Assembly (NCBI GenBank): GCA_036924085.1
Contig: JAVGWX010000007.1
Coordinates: 69,955,360 to 70,019,359, forward strand
Reading direction: 5' to 3'
From: Ariolimax columbianus
Taxonomy: Eukaryota; Mollusca; Gastropoda; Stylommatophora; Arionidae
Length of the DNA: 64,000 nt
The notes beneath the pieces are model-generated. The model saw only the letters and a list, made by a program, of their open reading frames with translations. It had not been told where the DNA came from and searched no databases. How positions within the stretch are numbered: the stretch's first letter is position 1; each line of letters opens with the position of its first letter. The translations under genes were made by a program, and so were the position numbers. This document shows positions 55,150 to 64,000 of the stretch, one piece after another.

Positions 55150-55649
55150 AGACAAGAGGGAGATGTGAGATAAATATTAGGTCTTATAAATTAACCGAAA
55201 TTTGCAGATAAAAACTACCAAAACGTGTATATCCGCCATTCTCTTCTGCCCCGGTCGAAGCATGGATGCAATGCTAGTTGTAGGCTCTTCCTGTAGAAAG
55301 CCAGCGTAAAAGCATTGATACTTTCATGTATAAAACGATGCATGGAAAATTATGTTTTTACACCTGTAACCAGAATCATAATTAATGAATCAATCAAAGC
55401 CCGTCGTTATTCTGTGTGCACAGGCCACTGAGAACATCCCGCCATCATACACGGTCCTTGTCTGCTCCTTCTGCCTCTCTTCATATAGTCATTTAATCTT
55501 AGTTCCGTTTCTTCTCCGTGTATTTTTGGCTCTTCCTCTCATTCTCTTTCCTCAAGGATTCCTCCATGTAAGAGCGGATTCCTGTCTGGTTATGTTGAAT
55601 AGTGTTTTCCCTAGCTTATGTCCTATCTAGCCCAATCTCCTACGCTTAA
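55147..55649. other. No supported gene
   Basis: An 81-codon ORF at 55385-55630 has a hydrophobic stretch but no known match or context. Confidence 0.35.
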
Positions 55650-56035
55650 TTTGTTATTCGAGTGATTGTTATTAGGCTTCTTTCATATAGGTCTTCATTC
55701 CTCACCATGTCATGCCACTTTATGCTCATTATCATTCGCAGGCATCTGTTAAAAAATGACTGAAATCTTTGTTGTATGACCTTGCACGCTCTCCGTGTTT
55801 ATATTCCAAACAGCAACACCGACTTAACTCTAGCATTGAATATTTTAACTTTGGTGTGAATTCTGGTTTCTCTGGATCTCCCTAAGCTGTTTAATGCCGT
55901 TCTTACTTTCCAATTTTCGTTCTTACATCTGTATCTGTACCTCCTGATGTGTCAACTGTGCTGCCAAAATAATTAAAGGTATCCACTTCATCCAAAGGCT
56001 CTGCCTTCACCAAATAGCACCATCTTACTATTACA
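55650..56035 (-). pseudogene. LINE RT C-terminal relic
   Basis: In minus frames: EPLDEVDTFNYFGSTVDTSGGTDTDVRTKIGK, then FNARVKVGVAVWNINTESVQGHTTKISVIFQQ-like sequence and NRCLRMIMSIKWHDMVRNEDLYERS. These match the (D)VxxFxYLGSxVxxxGG...DVxxRIxKAR and LRRIxxIxWxDxxxNEELWxR blocks of endonuclease-RT LINEs. Stops and frameshifts throughout. Confidence 0.78.
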
Positions 56036-56204
56036 AAATAGAATTACAGAACACATTACATAAACTATCACAAATAGTGTTTGTTTGCGAAATCGGCTGG
56101 AAGGAAAATTCTGGAGTTGATCCAGACTTTACGTCCTTGGCACGACTGGTTGAATTGGGTGTGGAATGAGGGGCGACGAGGTATGAACACCACACGGGAA
56201 TTCA

Positions 56205-56532
56205 GATACTGAACAGCGCATGAGCTGCAGCGGTCAGCGTCTCATGGCTGACTGCTAGTGTTGGGGCCAGCGAACCAGAGTTGCCAAGACCCTTCTACGC
56301 CTCCACTTGGTGATCCTGTATAACAGACTGCAATAGAGCAGACTCGCTAAGTAGAAGAGATCAAAGAGTGAAAGCAACTCGGTACTCATAAAAACCTGCT
56401 TCCGTCGGGTGTGTCCCAGCTTTAGGTGCAAATATCGCAGTCATGTGCCCCAATGCATTCCTTTCTCCTGACTACATGTTACTACCTGCAAAGCCCATGT
56501 CGTGGCTTGGTAGCGGGGGATTCTTCTTCTTC

Positions 56533-56564
<32 letters not shown>

Positions 56565-57592
56565 CTTCTTCTTCTTCTTCGTACACTGTCAGACGTCAAC
56601 TTGAGTTTGTTCGAAGAAAGCAGCTGTCATCCTGAGGCTGTCGACACTGCCATAGAGCTTGTCTAGTGTTGCCACTGGTGATGGGCACATGTGCTTTCTC
56701 TGGTCCTCGTATGTCGGGCAGTTTTGCAGCAGATGTTCAGCGGTCATTGTCCCTGTACCACAGGTGCATTTGTCAGTGCCACCTATCTTCAGTTTATTGA
56801 ATAGATGGTACCTCAGTCTGTTGTGGCCTGTGCGGAGTCTGAAGACCACGACCTGCTCTCTTCTGTTCAACTGGTAGTAGGCATCATTTTTTGTGTACCC
56901 AGTATGTTCTGTTTCCCATTTGGCCATGTATCTGGCCCTAATAAACCTTTTGGATTTTTCGTAGGTCACACTAGAATCTGGTTGTGGTAGTCTTGCACCT
57001 TCTTTTGCCAGTCTGTCTGCCTCCTCGTTGCCTTAGATGTTACAGTGGGATGGAAACAGTGGGATGGAACCCACTGTACCACTACTCTTTTTGGAGCACT
57101 GCTCTTAAATCATTAAGTTCAGTATTTGTCTGGCTTTTTAGTGCTGTAACCACGGCCAGGGCATCTGTAAACAGGACTATCTGGCTTTCATTGCTTTCGC
57201 CGGTCAGCATTGCTTCTATTACAGCCCTCGGTGCCTCTGCCTCCGCTCTGAAATTGCTTGAGAATTTTCCAGTTGCCACTGACAGTGTTATTTTTCTACC
57301 ATTTGTTAGACTCAGGAATACCCCTCCCCCTCCATTCTGTGTTGTGTTTGTTACAGAACCGTCGGTGTATGTATGGGTCTAGTCCATGCTTGGGTAGTTT
57401 TCCGCTATGTACCTCAGGGTTATGTCTCTTCTTTCTTTTTTTCAGTCTGGCTGTTCTTGTTTCCAATACCTGGTATATTTTCTACCACCTCTGGATTGAT
57501 ATGCTGGGTAGCGGGAGATTGAGAACGAAGAACACGAAAAAGAAGAAGAAGAAGAAGAAGAAGAAGAAGAAGAAGAAGAAGAAGAAGAAGAG
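56205..57592 (+). mobile_element. SINE copy 6, split by LINE E
   Basis: The body 56205-56522 (GCATGAGCTGCAGCGGTCAG; GTTGGGGCCAGCGAACCAGA; GTCGGGTGTGTCCCAGC; GGCTTGGTAGCGGGGGATT) is interrupted after GGTAGCGGGGGATT. It resumes at 57507 with GGTAGCGGGAGATTGAGAAC, ending in (GAA)n to 57592. The two halves together make one SINE. Confidence 0.9.
56523..57506 (-). mobile_element. LINE E: 5'-truncated Jockey-like copy inside a SINE
   Basis: The TSD is GGTAGCGGGGGATT (56509-56522) against GGTAGCGGGAGATT (57507-57520), one mismatch in 14. The minus strand encodes RNase H pieces in several frames: TDGSVTNTTQNGGGG, NFRAEAEAPRAVIEAM and LFTDALAVV (57279-57082). Then come KSKRFIRARYMAKWETEHTGYTKNDAYYQLNRREQVVVFRLRTGHN and HLLQNCPTYEDQ (56969-56589), ending FFEQTQVDV like LINE B. 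A local duplication (GTGGGATGGAAACAGTGGGA) sits near 57045-57070. The (GAA)n tail is at 56523-56580. Confidence 0.95.
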
Positions 57593-58370
57593 CACCCCAC
57601 GGAGATCGGGGCAGGAGTGTACATAGAATACCCAAACAACATTAGGGATACAGTCAGAGTACCAACTGAAAAAATATGTCATACATATGATGCAAAAATC
57701 CAGGCAATCAAGGTGTCAACTGAGAAACGGTTGACTCCAATGGCAGTCTACAACCTGTAGTATTTCTGACAGATGCACAGTCAGCACTCAAAGCACTGCA
57801 ATCCGAGAAACTGTCAGCTCTACAGGCTCTACTGTCTGAATTGAGCAACTTGCGCAAGATTGTCATACAATGAATACCTTCTCATTGTGGAGTACCAGGA
57901 AACGAGAGATCAGGTCGACTGGCAAAGGAGGGTGCTGCAGACGAGCAACCAGATGTGCCAGTTACATACCAACGGAGGATAAGGATGATGAAATCAATCA
58001 GAAAGCCACCAACAGTAACACCAGACGATTACCATAAGATGAACAGACAAGAGCAAACTGTTGTGTTGCGCCTTAGAACAGGACACAACCGACTCCGCAG
58101 CCACATGTATACAAAATTGAAGATTGGCAACTAAGCCATGCGTACATGCGGACAAACACCACAGACCACATACTACAGAACTGCCCCGAATATGATATTC
58201 AGGGAAAATCTCACTGGCCCATAGAAACAACACTGGAAGAGAAACTTTATGGACCTGTATGTGAACTACAAATGACAGTGAAATTTATACAAGAACCAAC
58301 ATTGCAGATTAAAGACAATATTTTCAACCCTACGAAAGAAGAAAAAGGAGATCCAAAGGCATCTGGTTAA
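57593..58370 (+). pseudogene. RNase H relic of a second LINE group
   Basis: The plus strand reads IGAGVYIEYPNNIRDTVRVPTEKICHTYDAKIQAIKVSTEK, then VFLTDAQSALKALQSEKLSALQALLSELSNLRKIVIQ. After a stop comes IPSHCGVPGNERSGRLAKEGAADEQPDVPVTYQRRIRMMKSIRKPP and RQEQTVVLRLRTGHNRLRSHMYTKLKIGN. It then ends in DHILQNCPEYDIQGKSHWP and KLYGPVCELQMTVKFIQEP. The order and motifs are those of LINE RNase H plus Cys/His tail. It has at least three stops or frame changes. It starts exactly at the SINE 6 tail and runs on the opposite strand to LINEs A-E. Confidence 0.88.
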
Positions 58371-58559
58371 CCTAACCAGCACAGGACCGGAACGGCCAGT
58401 CAGCACGTGCTGGCACGGACACTGAGAATGAGATCTGACCCCGTTTAGACTTGTCCCGAATGCGATGAAGATGGCTAACTAACTAAATAGTTCATCATGT
58501 AGCATGTCCTTTATAGAACGTCGCTCCCATCACAACCTGTCTGAAAAAAACTCGTTCTC
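58371..58559. other. Probable 3' end of the LINE relic
   Basis: GATGAAGATGGCTAACTAAC near 58463-58482 resembles the 3' end common to such LINEs. Nothing else. Confidence 0.3.
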
Positions 58560-58990
58560 TTGCCAAAACTCCAGCCTCCGCCACAGTCATACCCAGGCAT
58601 TCTTGGATATCTTGGTGACATAGTCATCTTGGTCTACCCCTCCCTCTTTTGCCTGGCACCATACCTTCCATCACTGTTCTCGCGAGACCGTTGTGTCACT
58701 TGATGTGACCAAAGTATTTGCATTTTCTAGCCAAAAAGGAATTGATAAACCAGTTCTCCTCTATGATCAACTCTTGCCGAATGTCTACATTTGTCTTTTT
58801 CTCTGTCCAGGGTATTCTGATAATCTTTCTGTAACATTTTGACTCGAAGGATACGATTCTTTGTCTGAAAGTTTTGGTAATCGTCCATGCTTCACAGCCA
58901 TAAGCTGCCACAGGAAAAACACAGGCTCCCAATGCCTTTCTTTTCTCATTTTGTTGGTACTCTGCCATAATTTCTTCAGGCTGTTCAGTC
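58560..58990 (-). pseudogene. LINE RT C-terminal relic
   Basis: A 90-codon minus frame (58968-58696) reads ACVFPVAAYGCEAWTITKTFRQRIVSFESKCYRKIIRIPWTEKKTNVDIRQEL, then WFINSFLARKCKYFGHIK. Beyond a stop follow GLARTVMEGMVPGKREGGVDQDD. These are the thumb-to-tail blocks YGCExWxxxK..KRxxxFExKCxRxIL.IxWxxxxTN and KLxYFGHIxR...MxGxRxRGRP of RT LINEs. Confidence 0.85.
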
Positions 58991-59044
58991 TCTAATAAAC
59001 ACTATTTAGAGACTGAACATCCGGAACTAAATAGTGTTTATTAG
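58983..59044. repeat. Two overlapping perfect inverted repeats
   Basis: Arm A GTTCAGTCTCT (58983-58993) pairs with AGAGACTGAAC (59008-59018). Arm B CTAATAAACACTATTTAG (58992-59009) pairs perfectly with 59027-59044. A' and B overlap, so the two hairpins (11 bp and 18 bp) exclude each other. Confidence 0.9.
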
Positions 59045-59744
59045 AAATCTGTGTCTTATCTTTTTCCTTCTCTAAAATATCCACGTCTCTGACTCGCTTT
59101 AATAATCTTATTTATTTATTTTGAGATTTGTTACCTTTTCTCATTCCCACTTCCGTCTCTGAACCACGCGTTTTGTTCATTGAAATTACTTGGTGACATA
59201 TTGCGTAACGACGGCTGTGAAACGTCCCCGCACCTTGCCCTAACCCGATCCTAGTTTCACGGGAGGGAGGTGTGGCAAGATTTCCGGTACAGGTGACAGT
59301 ACCTATGTCAGGTGACACATGTGAGACGATCCATTGCGGACATTCCATTCACATACTTGAAATAGCGTTTATGTCTTTAAATAACTAACAAACGAAATAG
59401 CGTGCGTACTTGCGCGCATGTTAGCATTACGAAACGCAATAAGCTCGTGATCGCTGCAAAGGTGCATCGACTTTTTAACGTGTTATCCTAGTGTAATGAT
59501 CCTATAGAAAACCTATTTATTCTCTGATCTGTTCGCTTACCGTATATGGAAATATTGTTTCGTGAAACGGCATCAATGAAAGATTCGTCTATCGGTAAAG
59601 ACTTAGACATGCCATAAGGGTGGTATGTGAAATATTCTTGTTTCTGTCCCACAAAGCCACTGCTGGAAATTATCTTGGCGCAGTTTATGTTTATCATAGA
59701 GAAACCTAGGTGAAATATTGCAGTCTATTTTTTTTTTTTGAGTA
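59045..59744. other. No supported gene
   Basis: Only short ORFs. Confidence 0.35.
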
Positions 59745-59880
59745 CGTAAAGTATGATTAGGGTAATGGTAGAGCACCCGCTTTTCGCGGTAAAGGGTTTC
59801 AGCTCCCGTTACGGAACGTTCCAGTAGACTCAGCTGTAAATGAATGCAAGGCTTACCGGAAGAGAACTGGCAACCCATCT
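59745..59880 (+). repeat. tRNA-derived SINE
   Basis: GATTAGGGTAATGGTAGAGC is A-box-like, CCGCTTTTCGCGG makes an anticodon-like hairpin, and GGGTTTCAGCTCCCG is B-box-like. The acceptor stem is missing. A T/A-run (59729-59740) and CAACCCATCTCAT flank it. The same AGAGCACYCGCTTTTCG block is at 61900-61950 (minus). Confidence 0.6.
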
Positions 59881-60029
59881 CATAAACAAGATGTGACCTC
59901 TACAATGAAGACAAACACTTCATCCCCGAAAGTAGTGGGGACGAGTCATTCTGTGCTATCCAGCAGAGTACTTTTGCTTCCTCATGTGTGTGCTCATATC
60001 TCTTTTTAATAAATTCATCTAGAGAACTA

Positions 60030-60400
60030 AGACGATAGTTCAAATCAGGCCCAACATATTGACCAGAACGTCGGGTCAGCGTCATGCACAATATATTGAC
60101 CAGGATGTCGCATAAGGTTAAGACACAATACACTGGCCAAAACAACAATCTCTCTTACATGTAGCGTTCCATGGAAAACACGTTGTTTTCAAGGCAGTCT
60201 GGCTGACGAGATGTGGATCGACGTGATCTCTGTAGTAGTAAGCGTCACACAGATGAAGCTAAACATAACACAACCGCCTGGATGAGAGGGGGTCCACCTT
60301 CATCAGCATACTCGGGATGTGAGGAAAGCTACAACTGGGAATTCAACGCCCTTTTCATCGCGCAGAAAAGAGTAAACTTACTCATTGTGGGTATTAAACA
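60030..60400 (+). repeat. R2 repeat copy
   Basis: It has an ATATTGACCAGAACGTCGGG-type interior (the single-copy version of the 91-bp unit, in inverse sense), GTGGATCGACGTGATC, GGTCCACCTTCATCAGCATA and CAACGCCCTTTTCATCGCGC. Plus orientation. Confidence 0.8.
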
Positions 60401-60529
60401 ACAACATTTTATTTATATCTTCGTCTATGATTTGTTAGTTCATATCAGTGGTGTTTGTTGTCCCTGGTGACTGTTCTTGGTCGTAACATTGGTTTTGTTT
60501 ATATTTTCGTCTTAGAGAAAATCCCATAG
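60401..60529. other. Unassigned spacer
   Basis: No supported feature. Confidence 0.3.
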
Positions 60530-60895
60530 AAGGTAATGTCTGTCTATAGATAATCACATAGCCCGTAATGTCTGACCATAAATGATCCCATAGAAGGTAA
60601 TGCCTGGCTATAGATAATCCCATAGAAGGAAATGTCGGACTATAGATAATGTCATAGAAGGTAATGTCTGACTATTGATAATCAATAGAAGGTAATGTCT
60701 GACTATAGATAATCCCATAGCCCGTAATGTCTGACTATAGATAATCCCATAGCCCGTAATGTCTGACTATAGATAATCCCATAGCAGGTAACGTCTGACT
60801 ATAGATAATCCCATAGCCCGTAATGTCTGACTATAGATAATCCCATAGCAGGTAATGTCTGACTATAGATAATCCCATAGCAGGTAATGCGGTTG
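60530..60895 (+). repeat. 32-bp minisatellite, about 11 units
   Basis: The unit AATGTCTGACTATAGATAAT plus CCCATAGCAGGT has an alternating CCCATAGCCCGT version. The two versions are interleaved, which hints at a 64-bp higher-order unit on the right. Confidence 0.92.
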
Positions 60896-60954
60896 TAGAT
60901 AGCAGGTCGAGACATACTTTTGGGAACTCAAGGAGTGGTCGATAATTACCATCC

Positions 60955-61295
60955 TTGCAGGGGAGAGGAGACTAACGTCTGGTCAGGCAAAATATAATAA
61001 TCGAGCAATGTTAGTCAGGGTCAGACGAAATATACTGACCCAGACTCCCACCTAACGTTCACGTAGTTCAACCCAGGTAACACATTGCTTCATGACAGTC
61101 TGGCTAACAAGGTTGTGGATTGACGTGGTCCCCGTAATTGTGAGCGACACACATATGAAGCCAAACATAGCCCAACCGCCTGGAGGACTCCGGTCCAGAT
61201 TCATCAGCACACTCGGGAAGTAAGTAAAGCGACTGCAACCCGCCACTTAACGCTCTTTGCATGCGCACTAAAGAGTCAACGAATTCATTGCAGGC
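60955..61295 (+). repeat. R2 repeat copy, best preserved
   Basis: It starts GGGGAGAGGAGACTAACGTC, has ATGTTAGTCAGGGTCAGACG once, then GGATTGACGTGGTCCC and TCATCAGCACACTCGGGAAG. It ends CCACTTAACGCTCTTTGCAT. It serves as the reference for the expanded copies. Confidence 0.82.
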
Positions 61296-61369
61296 ATTCA
61301 GTAACAATAACCTTGTTCACAGTCGTACTTTCTTTTACTTTAAACCAAGTATATACTTACAGCTGGTTT

Positions 61370-61590
61370 CATTAGGTATTGCTCCTTTACCAGTTATGCC
61401 TGTCATTAGGTATTGCTCCTTTAACAGTTATGCCTGTCATTAGGTATTGCTCCATTAACAGTTATGCCTGTCATTAGGTATTGCTCCATTAACAGTTATG
61501 CCTGTCATTAGGTATTGCTCCTGTAACAGTTATGCCTGTCATTAGGTATTGCTCCTTTAACAGTAATGCCTGCCATTAGGTATGATTATA
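61370..61590 (+). repeat. 34-bp minisatellite, about 6 units
   Basis: The unit GTTATGCCTGTCATTAGGTA plus TTGCTCCTTTAACA has few variants. Confidence 0.93.
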
Positions 61591-62984
61591 TATGTGTAAA
61601 TAGTAGGAAAGAGACTTCTATGTTTCATTAAGTTGTGTCTGTCTACATGATTTCAAAAACCAGTGGTCATCGATTTACCACTGGGGTCGCTTTTTGTCAA
61701 CCGAATACAAATTATAACGTAAGATACGTTATACAGTTAAGGTGAAGGTTGTCTTAACCGCTGGTCGGGAATAAAGTGTTAAGATAATTCAGTTTACTAA
61801 ATCACAGCTTGTGTGGGGTAGAGCGGTCAGTTACCTTCCTTACTATAATTGTTTTCCCTACCATAAGTCAGGTATCTATTTTCAGTCGGGTTTAATGGCT
61901 GTGGGATTTAAACCTCGCACTGTTGCCACGAAAAGCGAGTGCTCTATAACTGCACTTAACAGGTGCTCAGTAGTGTAATAAATATTGAAACACAAGTTCA
62001 TGGTCACCCGAGTTGTATCTGGTGAAGAAATAATTAAACCCTGTGATATACAAAGCTTGTCGTTGAGCACAGTGATAGGACCCTTGTCATGTACAGCGAA
62101 TTGCTCCAACAACCATCACTGCAAGAGCACAGGTACGTGCTTTAATACAGGACCAATATAAGTAGACTAGGTGCAGTAGTAGACATTCTTCAAATGGAGC
62201 GAAAATGAGACAGATGTGGGAGTTACTGGGACTGCCGCCGTAAATACGAGCGTTCTTAAGTCGAACAAGTCATAAATAGAGAACTAACAGAAGTGTGAGA
62301 ATACAAACTTCTGTAAAATCAGTACGTTGCTACAAACGTTTAACAGATTATATTTTGCTTTACGTATAAATGCGCACATCAAATTGAGTGCATGCTCCTA
62401 GACCATCCAATATGTGTTGAAAAATACTCGTCTCAAGTCCATATAGTCAAAAATGTCTTCACATACTCGGGAACTATTTACTGTTCCACCTATTTTCTAA
62501 TTGTGGTAATTTGTCCGTGGTTTAGAAGGATTAGAGTTGGGTCTCTGAAACTGTTTGATCTCTGTAGCTCTTATCACTACTAAGAATCATCGTGGAGTGA
62601 TATTACTATTTCGTTTATTGTAGCTTCTGAATAGATGATTTTAGAGTATTAGACTTTAAAACTGCGAACTTTATAAATGTACATTAATCAACTATTCTTC
62701 TTCTAATCGCTTTGGGAAAACACGTTTTCTAAAACTCTCTTATTCATTATATGAGAAATTACAGTCTATAGTCGCAGGCAAATTCCCAACCAACTTCAGA
62801 GCCATGATTGAATCTCTTAAGATCCTAGCATAAATGGCTTTACAAAATAAAAACCATGTGCATGAGAAAACGTGATTTAAACTGATCCACAGCCAGCCAC
62901 AACGGTACACAAATCCCATAAGAACAATAAACTGATGCCCAGCCAGCCATAATGGTACTCAAAAGAACAATAAACTAAACGAAT
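61591..62984. other. No supported gene; one tRNA-like SINE relic
   Basis: At 61885-61975 (minus) AGTTATAGAGCACTCGCTTT and GAGGTTTAAATCCC look like the A and B boxes of the 59745 SINE family. The rest shows no domain or repeat. Confidence 0.4.
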
Positions 62985-63465
62985 TGAGAGCGGCCTTAGC
63001 GAAAATGTCTTACTGGAACATCAAAGGATACAAGGAGACCGACATTCTAGTCAAAGGGGGAGCGAAACTGATACAGGATGAATACCTGGTCAACTATGAA
63101 GAATAAATCCCTATTAAAAAGACAATACAATCTAAAGGGACGGGCAGAACATCCGAAATACCACGCAGATGGCGGATGTTACAATTGTCCAGAAAAGACA
63201 AAGTTATACTAAGTCTCCGAACTGACCATAATAGAATGAGAACCCTAGTATACTAAATTCAAGATAAGTACCAACATCATATGATAATGTGGCCTGACAG
63301 ACATGACAGCAGCTCATGTACTTCATGACTACCCGTAGTACACAAACCTGAGGAGAAGGATGTGGCCCACGACGACTCTCTCTATGAGAAACTGTACGGC
63401 GGTATTGAGATCCAGAAAAAGACAGCAAAATGTATTGAAGAACAGAGTCCCTGTAAATGAGCAAT
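62985..63465 (+). pseudogene. RNase H/Cys-His C-terminal relic of a LINE
   Basis: The plus strand reads NVSYWNIKGYKETDILVKGGAKLIQDEYLVNYEE, then after a stop IPIKKTIQSKGTGRTSEIPR, LSRKDKVILSLRTDHNRMRTLVY and later DDSLYEKLYGGIEIQKKTAKCIEEQ. The RTxHNRM and KLYGxxEIQKKTAxxI blocks match LINE RNase H tails. Highly decayed. Confidence 0.65.
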
Positions 63466-64000
63466 GAACGCAGAAGAAGATGAGAAGAAATAGATAATTT
63501 TTTTAACAACTTTTTTCCTACAATAAAACGAAGTCGGCTCCACAATCATGCACCCATTGTATCAATGATGACACTAATTATATAGAAATTTGAACAATAA
63601 ATAATAGTGTCGTCCCGTGAGCACAAGAGACACCATAAATGGGTGCATGGAAGCCGCAGGGACAGATAATGAGAAACGCTGGATTTAGACGATCTAGATA
63701 ATGGAAGTACTGGCAGATAACACGGGCCAGGCTACATAGATCAGGTGTGCCAGTTGCCGGTCGAAATGCCCAGCGTCTAACAGCGGCTCTGAGACTTGGA
63801 GTGTAAATGATGGACTTTTTTGAAACCTTAACTGATAAATGTCGTATTTACAACCGCTATAAACGAGTGTGTAGGTGTGTATGTGGGTGTGTTCTGTATA
63901 TGTACTGTCCGCCCCTACAACTGTGAGGCTAACACAGTAGGAGGTTGCGACATGTGTTACTTATAAGATGTGACCGACAAGTGACATTGCACGGTTTGCT
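63466..64000. other. No supported gene
   Basis: No recognised feature up to the window edge. Confidence 0.35.

Noticed and set aside
59745..59830. Functional tRNA gene
   Set aside because: A and B boxes are present but no acceptor stem closes and the anticodon arm is short; fits a SINE head.

Overview
This is a repeat-dense, intron-containing animal genome window, with no bacterial-style gene packing. A heterobranch mollusc (sacoglossan or other sea slug) is the best guess. The support is an intronless chemosensory-type rhodopsin GPCR, Jockey-like RT/RNase H retrotransposons, SETMAR-like mariner fragments and many long minisatellites. The species assignment is inference, not something the sequence proves.

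Host genes are few. The firm ones are a single-exon GPCR (15227-16288, +) and the last two coding exons of a Cdc42/Rac-like Rho GTPase ending in a CAAX box (34745-35783, -). A 71-codon single-pass membrane micropeptide downstream of a TATA box (32650-32865, +) is possible but unproven.

The rest is mostly mobile DNA. One Jockey-like LINE family has five 5'-truncated copies, all in minus orientation and all ending in a (GAA)n tail (2825-4856, about 5053-5960, 10595-10956, 23493-25485, 56523-57506). Four of them have 13-14 bp target-site duplications (TSDs) that can be read directly. Relics of at least three other LINE groups are present: RTE-like RT, a family with a (GTTAA)n tail, and an HCNI/HCGV-type RNase H family. 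There are also several SINE families, a 949 bp solo LTR, three palindromic fold-back elements built from the 5' end of a SETMAR-like mariner, and an interspersed repeat called R2 here.

About a fifth of the window is tandem repeat, in roughly twenty unrelated families with units of 13-91 bp. The most interesting pattern is that at least four arrays can be traced to a segment inside a neighbouring mobile element: the SINE head at 505-1490, the LINE 3' coding end at 42642-42945, and R2 interiors at 44262-44400 and 47470-47990. Other arrays serve as insertion targets, so insertion order can be read: solo LTR in a 25-bp array, SINE in a 35-bp array, and LINE in LINE in a 55-bp array.

Layout: 0-6.9 kb is SINE-derived minisatellite, RTE relic and LINEs A/B. 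7-9.5 kb is a 50-bp higher-order array and a fold-back mariner. 9.7-13.4 kb is SINE, LINE C and RNase H relics. 13.4-16.3 kb is the GPCR. 16.5-25.9 kb is fold-back mariner, SINE, arrays, solo LTR and the LINE D nest. 26-35.8 kb is the quietest part and carries the micropeptide and Rho exons. 36-50 kb is arrays, fold-back mariner and SINEs. 50-55.6 kb is an (ACT)n tract and largely unique DNA. 55.6-64 kb is LINE/SINE relics and R2 copies.
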